Shown here: positions 27,268-34,608 of the stretch, one piece after another
Numbering within the stretch: position 1 is the first letter of the stretch
How the letters are laid out: each line of letters begins with the position of its first letter
Assembly: GCA_003352285.1 (NCBI GenBank)
Contig: QQVN01000005.1
Span: forward strand, 348,380 to 412,379
Direction of reading: 5' to 3'
Length of the DNA stretch: 64,000 nucleotides
DNA from: Thermoproteota archaeon
Lineage (GTDB): Archaea > Thermoproteota > Nitrososphaeria > Nitrososphaerales > Nitrosopumilaceae
Notes under the pieces: generated by a model
Database searches by the model: none
Seen by the model: only the letters and a program-made list of their open reading frames with translations
Told to the model about the DNA's origin: nothing
Program-made: the position numbers and the translations under genes

Positions 27268-28815
27268 TCACAAATTGATATTTCCATGTTTTCTTGGAGG
27301 TTGTTTGTCTCGCTTGTTAGCAAGCATTTCAAGTGCTTTTATTATCATAGGTCTTGTTTGGGAAGGATCAATAACAGTATCTACGGAACCATTTGCTGCA
27401 GCAACGTATGGGTTATCAAATTTTTCTGCAAAATCATCGGTTAATTGCTTTTTTAATTCATCAGGATTCTTTGCGGCATCAAGATCTTTTTTATTCATAA
27501 TTCTAACAGCAGCTTCTGCACCAAGAACTGCAATCCTAGCAGTAGGCCATGCATAGTTTACATCTGTGCGAAGATTTTTGCTTGCCATTGCAATGTATGC
27601 GCCACCATATGCTTTTCCAATAACCAAAGTAATCTTTGGAACTGTTGCCTCACAATATGAAAAGAGTAGTTTACTTCCATGACGAATAATTCCGTTATGC
27701 TCTTGATTAGAACCTGGCATATATCCTGGTGTATCTACCAAAGTAATTATCGGAATGTTAAATGCATCACAAAATCTTATGAATCGTGCTGCTTTATTTG
27801 ATGAATCAATATCTAGTGCTCCTGCTAGATTGAGTGGTTGATTTGCAACAATGCCAACTGTTCTTCCATTCATTCTTGCATATCCAACAATAATGTTCGG
27901 TGCAAATAATTCGTGGATTTCAAAAAATTCTCTGTTATCAACAATTGAAAAGATAATTTCTTTCATGTCGTATGGTTGCAATTGATTTTCTGGAACTAAA
28001 TTGATTAAATTATGATCAGTTCTGTTAGGATCATCATCAGTTTTTACAATTGGTGGTTCTTGGGTATAATTTTGTGGAATATAAGATAGTAATTTTTTGA
28101 TATAATCCATGCATTCGTATTCATGTTTAGCTACAAAGTGTGCAACACCGCTTTTAGAACCATGAGTCATTGCACCACCTAACTCTTCATATGATATCTC
28201 TTCTCCAAGTACAGTCTTTACAACATCTGGACCTGTAACGTACATGTTACCAATTTTTTCAACCATAATAACAAAGTCAGTCATTGCAGGAGAGTATACT
28301 GCACCACCAGCAGAAGGACCAACACTAGCAGTAATCTGTGGAACTACGCCTGATGCAAGTTCATTATGATAAAAGATGTCTGCAAACCCATCAAGACTAA
28401 GAATTCCTTCTTGGATTCTAGCGCCACCAGAATCTGCTATACCAACAATAGGACATCCTGTTCGAATTGCATGATCCATAAGTTTTGTAATTTTTTTAGC
28501 ACCCATTTGGCTTAATGTTCCACCGAGTACTGTAAAGTCATATGCAAAAACAAAGACTTGTCTTCCATTTACTGTTCCATATCCTCCAACAACTCCATCA
28601 CCAAAAAACTTCTTCTTTTGCATATCAAATTCATGATAATGATGAGTTGTTAATGCATCAACTTCAGTAAAACTTCCTTCATCAAGTAAGAGATCTATTC
28701 TTTCTCTAGCTGTTAACTTTCCTTTTTCATGCTGTGCTAAAATTCTGTCTTGTCCACCACTTTGGGCAGCCTGCTTGTTTTTTTTCAAAAATTTATCTAT
28801 TTTTTCAGAATGCAT
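27268..28815 (-). CDS. pccB: Carboxyltransferase subunit of acetyl/propionyl-CoA carboxylase
   Basis: 515-aa crotonase-fold enzyme that moves the carboxyl group from biotin to acetyl-CoA or propionyl-CoA. Both oxyanion loops are visible: VGIADSGGARIQEG with SVGPSAGGAVYSPA in the N-half, and LVDTPGYMPGSNQE with GKAYGGAYIAMASK in the C-half. First gene of the three-gene operon, with 6 bp to the biotin carboxylase gene. Substrate preference cannot be read safely from this alone. Confidence 0.95.
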   Translation of the reverse strand: MHSEKIDKFLKKNKQAAQSGGQDRILAQHEKGKLTARERIDLLLDEGSFTEVDALTTHHYHEFDMQKKKFFGDGVVGGYGTVNGRQVFVFAYDFTVLGGTLSQMGAKKITKLMDHAIRTGCPIVGIADSGGARIQEGILSLDGFADIFYHNELASGVVPQITASVGPSAGGAVYSPAMTDFVIMVEKIGNMYVTGPDVVKTVLGEEISYEELGGAMTHGSKSGVAHFVAKHEYECMDYIKKLLSYIPQNYTQEPPIVKTDDDPNRTDHNLINLVPENQLQPYDMKEIIFSIVDNREFFEIHELFAPNIIVGYARMNGRTVGIVANQPLNLAGALDIDSSNKAARFIRFCDAFNIPIITLVDTPGYMPGSNQEHNGIIRHGSKLLFSYCEATVPKITLVIGKAYGGAYIAMASKNLRTDVNYAWPTARIAVLGAEAAVRIMNKKDLDAAKNPDELKKQLTDDFAEKFDNPYVAAANGSVDTVIDPSQTRPMIIKALEMLANKRDKQPPRKHGNINL

Positions 28816-28861
28816 AGCCGGCGATCTGTGAAAACTTTTTACCTATATTATTTTGTCGGAT

Positions 28862-29281
28862 CTACTCTCTTAATTTGTCTCGTCCGCCTTTTGCGGTTCT
28901 AAAGACATTCATCCCAATGTGGAAATTCTCATAGAGATGGTCTAATTTTTTGAGATCAACTTCTGCCTTTGCAATTTGTTGTGGTGTTGCATCAGAATTG
29001 TTTTTTAAAGAAGATAATCGTCTTTGTGCTTCTTCACGAATCTCTTTGATTCCATTTTCATAGTTTGATGTTCCACCATACTCTGGACTTAGAATGTATT
29101 CAGGCTTGTAGGGAGGAATCTGATCTGATGGCGTCTCTACTTTTTTGGCTATTTCGGCAATCTCCTCAGGAGTGTATTCTTTTGGTTTTGGTGGCTCTTC
29201 TTTTGCCTCAACTGCTGTTTCGGGAGTTTTTGCAGTATCTTTTTTCTCTTCAGTAGCAGTTTTTTCCTTTTCGTCAGCCAA
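28862..29281 (-). CDS. Charged hypothetical protein
   Basis: 139 aa, not recognised, with a TTG start. Residues 1-45 are low-complexity Lys/Glu/Ala/Thr/Pro (probably disordered). The rest contains TPSDQIPPYKPEYILSPEYG and a helical charged region (GIKEIREEAQRRLSSLK). No membrane segment or metal motif. It precedes pccB on the same strand by 46 bp and could be its upstream operon neighbour. Confidence 0.5.
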   Translation of the reverse strand: MADEKEKTATEEKKDTAKTPETAVEAKEEPPKPKEYTPEEIAEIAKKVETPSDQIPPYKPEYILSPEYGGTSNYENGIKEIREEAQRRLSSLKNNSDATPQQIAKAEVDLKKLDHLYENFHIGMNVFRTAKGGRDKLRE

Positions 29282-29429
29282 TATGCTGTTACCTAACAGG
29301 GGGTAAATTTTAAGTTTTGATTAAAGAGTGGATCAATACAAGGAATACCAGAATATTTCGTGATTATCTTCCATAGAAATTCAGTTTTTGATGATTTGTA
29401 ATATAAAAACACCTACTTGTAAGATGTCC

Positions 29430-29499
29430 AAGTGCTAATTATTTTGAGAAAAATGCTAGTGGTAATATGAAAATTTAGTTTTCGGCTTCATATACTATT
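29430..29499 (+). promoter_or_regulatory. Promoter of the DUF1722 gene with CTAGTGGTAA motif
   Basis: CTAGTGGTAA at 29456-29465 is centred 55.5 bp before the ATG at 29516, and a TATA-like TATACTATT at 29490-29499 lies between them. A weaker copy, AAGTGCTAAT, sits at 29430-29439. The same 10-mer or its S-variant recurs at three neighbouring promoters. Confidence 0.65.
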
Positions 29500-29515
29500 T
29501 TCTTGCTCTTCTTCT

Positions 29516-30004
29516 ATGTTGAAAGAGATACCATCCCCCAAAGTAGATAATCTGTCACTTGTCGACATTCATCAGTTTGTTTATGAAAGATTTTTTGAAG
29601 CAAAAAACCACAGTGATTTGAATGAGCTAATACGATTCCATACAAACAACAAGTATTTGTTTATGGCACATAGTCCAAACCAGCTAAATAAGCTTGGTAA
29701 TTTAGTTGCAAACAAAAGCAGAGATAATCCTAAAGAGGTCTTTGAAAAATACTATCTCATTATGAGAAGTCTTTTACAAAAAAATCCTACAAATAGATCA
29801 CATCTTAATACAATTTATCATATAGTTGGACACTTTTCAAAAGATCTTACAAGGGAACAAAAAAATGAATTTTCAAAGATGGTAGAAAATCTGAAGAGAG
29901 ATGAAAAAGAATTAAGAAATATTCTATTAACATTAAAAAATTGGACTATGAAATTTGACAAGAGGTATTTGATTAGACAGACATATTTTTTGTTATTTAC
30001 ATAA
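29516..30004 (+). CDS. DUF1722 (YbgA-like) protein
   Basis: 162 aa. It matches the DUF1722/YbgA family: LIRFHTNNKYLFMAHSPNQ, LNTIYHIVGHFSKDLT and RDEKELRNILLTLKNW, ending YLIRQTYFLLF near the family's Q-T-Y end. In bacteria DUF1722 is often fused to DUF523 or sits with DNA photolyase and light-induced genes; its biochemical role is not established. Here it stands alone without DUF523. The start ATG at 29516 fits a leaderless transcript. An upstream motif is shared with three nearby genes. Confidence 0.8.
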   Translation: MLKEIPSPKVDNLSLVDIHQFVYERFFEAKNHSDLNELIRFHTNNKYLFMAHSPNQLNKLGNLVANKSRDNPKEVFEKYYLIMRSLLQKNPTNRSHLNTIYHIVGHFSKDLTREQKNEFSKMVENLKRDEKELRNILLTLKNWTMKFDKRYLIRQTYFLLFT

Positions 30005-30006
30005 TA

Positions 30007-30043
30007 TTACCACTAGAGGAAAATTAGATTCATGCTTTTATTC
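30007..30043 (+). promoter_or_regulatory. Promoter of the 112-aa gene with TTACCACTAG motif
   Basis: TTACCACTAG at 30007-30016 is the exact reverse complement of the site before the DUF1722 gene, and is centred 52.5 bp before the ATG at 30064. A TATA-like CTTTTATTC at about 30035-30043 is at the spacing expected for a leaderless start. Confidence 0.62.
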
Positions 30044-30063
30044 AATTGTGAATACTATCTAGT

Positions 30064-30402
30064 ATGCAACAAACAGAAAATAAACCAATTATAATTAAGA
30101 TAAAAAAATTAGATATCAATCAAAGTTACTTTTTTGGAATTGCGTTGATAAACGAAAAAGAATACAAAATTAATGTTCAGGGACATTGGAAAGAGAAATT
30201 AATTAAATTGCCAGTTTCATACCCAAAACAAGAACGTGTTTTAATCAGGTTCTCCGGTGAGAATGGTGTATTTATTGAAGATGTTGTCTCTCATAAAGGC
30301 AATTCAGAGTGGATAGAGATAGATTCTGATGAAATTCTTCATTATATTGGAGATCATCAGGATGAGCTTGATACAATTGAAGTGTACTTGAAAGAATCAT
30401 AA
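30064..30402 (+). CDS. Hypothetical protein in the CTAGTG motif group
   Basis: 112 aa, not recognised. Predicted mostly beta (KPIIIKIKKLDI, SYFFGIALINEKEYKINV, RVLIRFSGENGVFIEDVV) with an acidic C-terminus. No cysteines, membrane segment or signal peptide, so a small cytosolic protein. It has its own promoter with the shared 10-bp motif. Its stop overlaps the end of the convergent small membrane gene (30397). Confidence 0.6.
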   Translation: MQQTENKPIIIKIKKLDINQSYFFGIALINEKEYKINVQGHWKEKLIKLPVSYPKQERVLIRFSGENGVFIEDVVSHKGNSEWIEIDSDEILHYIGDHQDELDTIEVYLKES

Positions 30403-30621
30403 TTTTTCGATGTAATCTGCTTTTTTGTGTGCAAGAAAGATCATAAAAACCCCGAATCCAATTACGCCAATTGAAATCTTCTCAGCAGTGATTTCTTGGG
30501 AAGTGTAAAAGTCAGTCACAAAGTCAGGCCCCCAAACAATTAGATTTTGGATAGGAACTATTATTGCGGTAATAATGAAAAGAACTCCAAATGCACTAAA
30601 GACATTTTTTGCAAACTTCAT
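30397..30621 (-). CDS. Small two-helix membrane protein, B12-sensor operon
   Basis: 74 aa with two membrane segments (about residues 9-31 and 50-65) and a short basic C-terminus. No known motif. Its ATG overlaps the stop of the B12-binding protein gene (ATGA), so it is cotranslated with that protein and may work with it. Confidence 0.65.
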   Translation of the reverse strand: MKFAKNVFSAFGVLFIITAIIVPIQNLIVWGPDFVTDFYTSQEITAEKISIGVIGFGVFMIFLAHKKADYIEKL

Positions 30622-31463
30622 TTCATTGCTTGCTTGATAATACGAGGAATCTTTTCAAGCGGTTGATTTTGAATTATCTCTCCATCAAATTTGTAGTCCT
30701 TTCCTTCAACTGCTTGTCCTCCTACTAATACAGGTACCTTATATTGTGAATTAATTTTACTAACCAAGCGCTGTCCAGATTTTATGTTGTCCTCAAGTGT
30801 TATGGAAACAAAGACTGCATGTGGCTTTTTGTCACTGATAAAACTTAGGACAGATTCTGTTGGAGCAGATGGAGATATGTTGTAAACATGATATCCCTTG
30901 CTTTGTAAGAATGATTGAATGACATTACATCCAAGATTATGTTCTTCACCTGATGGAGTACAGACAAGAATTTTGTCTTTCTTCTTTATTACAGAATTTC
31001 TTTCTGTAATAATGCTAACAAGCTCTTTTGCAATGTTGCTTGATACATGCTCTGTGGCAACGCTTAATTCGTTTGATTCCCATAAATCTCCAATCTTATA
31101 CATTACGGGTTTGAGAATTGAATCATAAAAAACGTTGAGAGTGTTTGTTTTTTCAAATGATTCAAAGATGTCAAGACATCTATCAAGATCACCTTTGGTT
31201 AATGCGTTGAACAGTTCTTTTTTGACTTTATCAATGAGCTTTTGATTTTTTTCTACGTTTTCTCCTGAATGTGTTGTCAGAAAAGAAAGGATTTTTGGAT
31301 CTTTGCGGTAATCTTCAGGAACATCATTTAATTTTACAAGTGATGCTTTGCCAAGATACTTGATAATCTCTTGTCGTGAAGTATTCTTTTTAGAATCCCA
31401 TTTGCTTTTGACAAGATAAAGATACTTGTCTCCTTTTACTGTTTTAGCTCTAACATACACCAT
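30618..31463 (-). CDS. B12-binding sensor-like protein with W-x9-EH motif (CarH-like, no MerR domain)
   Basis: 281 aa in three parts. Residues 1-60 resemble the beta-rich N-terminal domain seen in some IS1634-type transposases (KYLYLVKSKW, then RQEIIKYLGK). Residues about 75-165 are a four-helix cobalamin cap with GDLWESNELSVATEH, an exact W-x9-EH, the signature that shields the upper ligand in CarH/LitR photoreceptors. Residues about 170-281 are a Rossmann cobalamin domain with GEEHNLG, giving the lower-ligand His, and VPVLVGGQAV. There is no MerR helix-turn-helix, so any DNA contact would come from the N-terminal domain or a partner. Corrinoid methyl transfer is the main alternative. Confidence 0.72.
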   Translation of the reverse strand: MVYVRAKTVKGDKYLYLVKSKWDSKKNTSRQEIIKYLGKASLVKLNDVPEDYRKDPKILSFLTTHSGENVEKNQKLIDKVKKELFNALTKGDLDRCLDIFESFEKTNTLNVFYDSILKPVMYKIGDLWESNELSVATEHVSSNIAKELVSIITERNSVIKKKDKILVCTPSGEEHNLGCNVIQSFLQSKGYHVYNISPSAPTESVLSFISDKKPHAVFVSITLEDNIKSGQRLVSKINSQYKVPVLVGGQAVEGKDYKFDGEIIQNQPLEKIPRIIKQAMK

Positions 31464-31464
31464 G

Positions 31465-31650
31465 CTAATCCCTCTTCCTTCCTCGTGGTTTTGTACGCAG
31501 GACTGCCTTACAGCAAGGACACCTCACATCAGGAATTGAGAAAAAGAAGCCACAGAAGGTGCATCGCTTATGACCTTTTTCATAACGCATTCCATTTGGA
31601 AGTGATTCTGCTTGAAGTATTTGGCATACTCCCTTGCATGAGCGTCCCAT
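31465..31650 (-). CDS. Small Cys-rich zinc protein (CKGxC ... LRTKPRGR family), copy 1
   Basis: 61 aa with six or more cysteines: SCKGVC, then KRCTFCGFFF and VRCPCCKAVLRTKPRGR. This suggests one or two zinc sites; the basic tail suggests nucleic-acid contact. A close paralogue lies at 38383-38580. It ends 1 bp before the B12-sensor gene and is probably the first gene of that operon. Confidence 0.72.
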   Translation of the reverse strand: MGRSCKGVCQILQAESLPNGMRYEKGHKRCTFCGFFFSIPDVRCPCCKAVLRTKPRGRKRD

Positions 31651-31735
31651 CTATTGCTCACTCCCGAATTGTGGGTTTGATTTTTTATTTTTTAATTTCA
31701 TCATAATCATATTTTTCACCATAAAAAATTTGGAA

Positions 31736-32632
31736 TCATCCCAAATCTAATGGGATGTTCATACTTCCCCATGGCTCATTGATTCTAAAAGAATAACTCT
31801 TTGATGAATCATATTCGAAAGTTGTTCCTCCATAACCAATGTTTGGTCCAAAGAGCATTGTGAATTCTTTTGCTTCACCTGGTTTCAAAACAATTTGACC
31901 GTTGGTAAAGTCCATTCCAGAATACTTGTATGCTTTTGAGCCATCTGTAACATCATAGCTACATATTGCGGGGCCTGTACATGAGAGTGCGACGTTATCA
32001 CTTGATCCTGTATTTTCTGCTAGCATTTTAACAGTTAAGAGTGCTTGACCAGAGGAGCTTATTTCAAACTCGACTCCAGGATAATAGAAAGTGACAGGTC
32101 CAACATTATATGGAGTTGAATTTTCTTTGTATTCAATCAAAGTTAATTTTTCTTTAACTTCTTTTTCACAATCTAATCTCTTGTATGCCTTTGTAATTTC
32201 CTGACATGCTTCAAGCTCTGCTTGCAATGCAGCGACTTTAGAATTATCAGAAGATTCTACTGAAGCGCTCTTTACTGTATCCTCAGCCATTGAATCGGTT
32301 TGTACAGAGATAATTCCAATCTTCATTAAATGCTGTAATCCATTTACAAATTCATCATCACTAACCAAACCGTCTGACCACCATGCTGCACTGGTTTTTA
32401 CCCAGTCAGGTACGACATCAGATTTCTCACCAGATACACTTGTTGTAGGAACAACTAGAATTCCTTCCTTTATCAAGAATTGAATTCCTTGTACAAAATC
32501 AGAATCTCCGATTTGTCCATCCGCCCACCAACCTGCATTGGTCTTAATCCATGCTGGTACTTCTGCGCTTGCACTTTGTGCAAGTGGTAGTAGTACCAAA
32601 ACAGTAGCAATAACAGCGATTTTTGTTTTCAT
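31736..32632 (-). CDS. Secreted protein with two W-rich repeats
   Basis: 298 aa from the ATG at 32630-32632. A signal peptide (KIAVIATVLVLLPLAQSASA) is followed by two 38-residue repeats, VPAWIKTNAGWWADGQI... (about 25-62) and VPDWVKTSAAWWSDGLV... (about 73-110). These are the PxWxKxxAxWWxDGxxxDxxFvxGxqxL repeats common in secreted thaumarchaeal proteins. A beta-rich C-terminal domain follows with GPVTFYYPGVEF and a Cys pair (LSCTGPAICSYD). Likely anchored at or released from the cell surface; function unknown. Three copies of the local promoter motif surround its start. Confidence 0.72.
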   Translation of the reverse strand: MKTKIAVIATVLVLLPLAQSASAEVPAWIKTNAGWWADGQIGDSDFVQGIQFLIKEGILVVPTTSVSGEKSDVVPDWVKTSAAWWSDGLVSDDEFVNGLQHLMKIGIISVQTDSMAEDTVKSASVESSDNSKVAALQAELEACQEITKAYKRLDCEKEVKEKLTLIEYKENSTPYNVGPVTFYYPGVEFEISSSGQALLTVKMLAENTGSSDNVALSCTGPAICSYDVTDGSKAYKYSGMDFTNGQIVLKPGEAKEFTMLFGPNIGYGGTTFEYDSSKSYSFRINEPWGSMNIPLDLG

Positions 32633-32690
32633 TAGCACTAGTTTGCTCTTATAGTATATAACTAGTGCTAAATTGATCACCTAGTGGTAA
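32632..32690 (-). promoter_or_regulatory. Promoter of the secreted-protein gene with three motif copies
   Basis: On the plus strand TTAGCACTAG (32632-32641) touches the start codon, CTAGTGCTAA (32662-32671) lies just upstream of the TATA-like TATATACTATAAG, and CTAGTGGTAA (32681-32690) is centred 53.5 bp before the ATG. The first two form a perfect 12-bp inverted repeat (32632-32643/32660-32671) with a 16-bp spacer holding the TATA box, an arrangement expected for repression. Confidence 0.72.
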
Positions 32691-32709
32691 AAAAACGGTC
32701 ACTAGAAAA

Positions 32710-32803
32710 GCGAGGAATGATAATGACTCGGTGTGACAGGTTAATGCTCGAGGGGGATTCTTGCATTCTAGGAACCAATTTGTCACGCATGCTCGTTCCT
32801 CGC
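32710..32803. ncRNA. Candidate structured RNA or long imperfect hairpin (94 nt)
   Basis: Nested pairings: GCGAGGAATGA (32710-32720) with TCGTTCCTCGC (32793-32803), 11 pairs; GTGTGACA (32731-32738) with TGTCACGC (32781-32788), 8 pairs; GGTT/AACC and AATGC/GCATT inside, leaving a 15-nt loop. Two pairs are G-U if read on the plus strand but A-C if read on the minus strand, which favours a plus-strand RNA. A TATA-like element at about 32822-32835 sits correctly for a minus-strand start at 32803, so the strand is unresolved. No protein-coding frame is convincing. Confidence 0.5.
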
Positions 32804-32854
32804 AACTAACATTGGTTCGATTTAGTATTTTAAGAAAACATGCTCTGTACGGAT

Positions 32855-32891
32855 TTAGCACTAGAAGAAAATTCATTTTGAGATTAAATAC
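32855..32891 (+). promoter_or_regulatory. Promoter of the FAD oxidoreductase with TTAGCACTAG motif
   Basis: TTAGCACTAG at 32855-32864, centred 53.5 bp before the ATG at 32913. A TATA-like GATTAAATAC at about 32882-32891 fits a leaderless start. Confidence 0.65.
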
Positions 32892-32912
32892 AATAATTCA
32901 AAAAAAATTTCA

Positions 32913-34280
32913 ATGAAAGATGAAGTAATAATTATTGGTGCAGGTGTAAGTGGATTATCATCTGCGGCATTATTGGTAAAAGAAAAAATTCCAGTCAGAA
33001 TATTTGAAAAATCTCCTAAAGTTGGTGGTAGAACAACATCTACTAGTTACAAGGGACATATTTTGGATAATGGATTTCATATTATGCCATTTTACAAAAC
33101 GTCGGCAGTTTACAAAGTATTAGAAGAGATAGGAATAGTTTCTGATTTAAAATTATCAATTGTCGATGATATTACTTTTTTTCAAGAAAAAAAATTTCAT
33201 AAATATCCAAAAGGTATTTTGGATTTTTTTCAATTATCAATTGTTCCAATGAAGAGTAGACTAAAGCTGTTAAGGATACTTTTGCCAATGGCATTCACTT
33301 CGATGGAAAAAGCTCAAGAGTTAGATTCAAAATCATTAACTGAAATTACAAAAGCGATGGATGAGAAAACAAGATCTTTTTTTGATGCAGTGTGTATGTT
33401 AGCTTTTGCTGATACACCTGATCATGTATCACTTGGGGAATTTGTACGAACAATAATCAGGGCTAATCCGTTTAAGGGCGGAACAAGTGAGTTTGGTTAT
33501 CCATCAGAAGGTGGATATGACAAAATTTCAAAGATATTAGAGGAGTATGTCAAAAATAATGGTGGAATAGTGAACCTATCTACCCCAATAAAAAAAATTG
33601 TAATACAAAATAATTATGTAAAGGGAGTCGTACTAGAAAGTGGAGAGTTTTTCCCATCAAACTGTGTGATAGTCTCTAATCCAGCATACATTGCCGTAAA
33701 GAAATTCTTTGATGATGAAGTTTTTGATAAAAAATTCTTATCCAAAGTTGAAAAACTAAACAAGACAACATCAGTAATTGAGGTACATTTTTGTCTCTCA
33801 AAAAAGATTGATTCTAGACAGATTGTTTTTCCTGTAGGAAGCAGCTATACTGCAAAAGGTGTTTTTTTTATCACAAACATTGCACCATCTGTATCTCCTA
33901 AAGGAGAGCATCTAGTCATGGCAGGCACTCCTGTTCCATCTGAATATACCGACAATCCACAAATGATTAGAGAAGTGGTAGACAGAATGAAGGCAGATAT
34001 TTCTCAGATTTATCCTGATTTTAAGGAAAATCTCCTTTGGGAGAAACCAATGGCATGGAAATTAGTTGAAGCAGTTGTAAAAGAACCGGGATTAGTCTGG
34101 AAACAAAAGATGCCGCATAACATAGAGGGAATCAAGGGATTATTCTTTGTGGGAGATTCAACCATTAGCTATGGAATAGGTACTGACTCTGCAGCACATA
34201 GTTCTATGTTATGTCATCCAAAGATAATCAATCATTTGAAAGAAAAATCAGAGCAAGAGATTCAGATTAAACAAAATTAA
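32913..34280 (+). CDS. Phytoene-desaturase-like FAD oxidoreductase (COG1233)
   Basis: 455 aa. The N-terminal dinucleotide-binding motif is IIIGAGVSGLSSAALL, followed by FEKSPKVGGRTTS. The C-terminal FAD motif GLFFVGDSTISYGIGTDSAAHS is also present. The family includes carotenoid desaturases/isomerases and related isoprenoid oxidoreductases. No phytoene synthase or cyclase lies beside it, so a carotenoid substrate is only a guess. The gene has its own promoter with the motif shared by the DUF1722 and secreted-protein genes. Confidence 0.82.
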   Translation: MKDEVIIIGAGVSGLSSAALLVKEKIPVRIFEKSPKVGGRTTSTSYKGHILDNGFHIMPFYKTSAVYKVLEEIGIVSDLKLSIVDDITFFQEKKFHKYPKGILDFFQLSIVPMKSRLKLLRILLPMAFTSMEKAQELDSKSLTEITKAMDEKTRSFFDAVCMLAFADTPDHVSLGEFVRTIIRANPFKGGTSEFGYPSEGGYDKISKILEEYVKNNGGIVNLSTPIKKIVIQNNYVKGVVLESGEFFPSNCVIVSNPAYIAVKKFFDDEVFDKKFLSKVEKLNKTTSVIEVHFCLSKKIDSRQIVFPVGSSYTAKGVFFITNIAPSVSPKGEHLVMAGTPVPSEYTDNPQMIREVVDRMKADISQIYPDFKENLLWEKPMAWKLVEAVVKEPGLVWKQKMPHNIEGIKGLFFVGDSTISYGIGTDSAAHSSMLCHPKIINHLKEKSEQEIQIKQN

Positions 34281-34296
34281 GTTCCAAAAAATTTTC

Positions 34297-34608
34297 TTAG
34301 TGATTTAGTATATGGAATTGTTTTTTTATTGATTCTTGATAATTATCAAAAGAGTTTTTTTGATCAAAACACTTTTTGCAGATACATATTTGTGAAACTT
34401 TTTCTAGATCACAGTTTTCAATAAACTCGCATTGTTGACATCCTGCAGGCCCACCACAAACTCCACACTTTAGTTCCTTAACTTCAGCACACTTTTCATG
34501 CTTTACGCCCAATCCTTTTGCCCACAATCCAATTTCATTAATCTGAATTTTTTCATTACATACTATACATGTCCCAGGAAATTTCATGGGAATTTTTCTC
34601 CAGCTCAT
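34297..34608 (-). CDS. Cys-rich zinc-binding hypothetical protein
   Basis: 103 aa. Cysteines come in pairs: GTCIVCNEKI, LKCGVCGGPAGCQQCEF and ICICKKCF, enough for two to three zinc sites. No other recognisable motif. The ATG overlaps the rfcL stop (ATGA), so it is made together with the clamp-loader large subunit; a link to replication is possible but unproven. Confidence 0.65.
   Translation of the reverse strand: MSWRKIPMKFPGTCIVCNEKIQINEIGLWAKGLGVKHEKCAEVKELKCGVCGGPAGCQQCEFIENCDLEKVSQICICKKCFDQKNSFDNYQESIKKQFHILNH

Noticed and set aside
30618-30800. Remnant of an IS1634 transposase
   Set aside because: Only the small N-terminal domain of the B12 protein, coded at the other end of the gene, resembles it; no DDE core or terminal repeats.
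32649-32876. 75-aa frame in the regulatory spacer
   Set aside because: It runs across motif sites, two TATA elements and the 94-nt hairpin; no family features, Cys/Leu-rich shadow.
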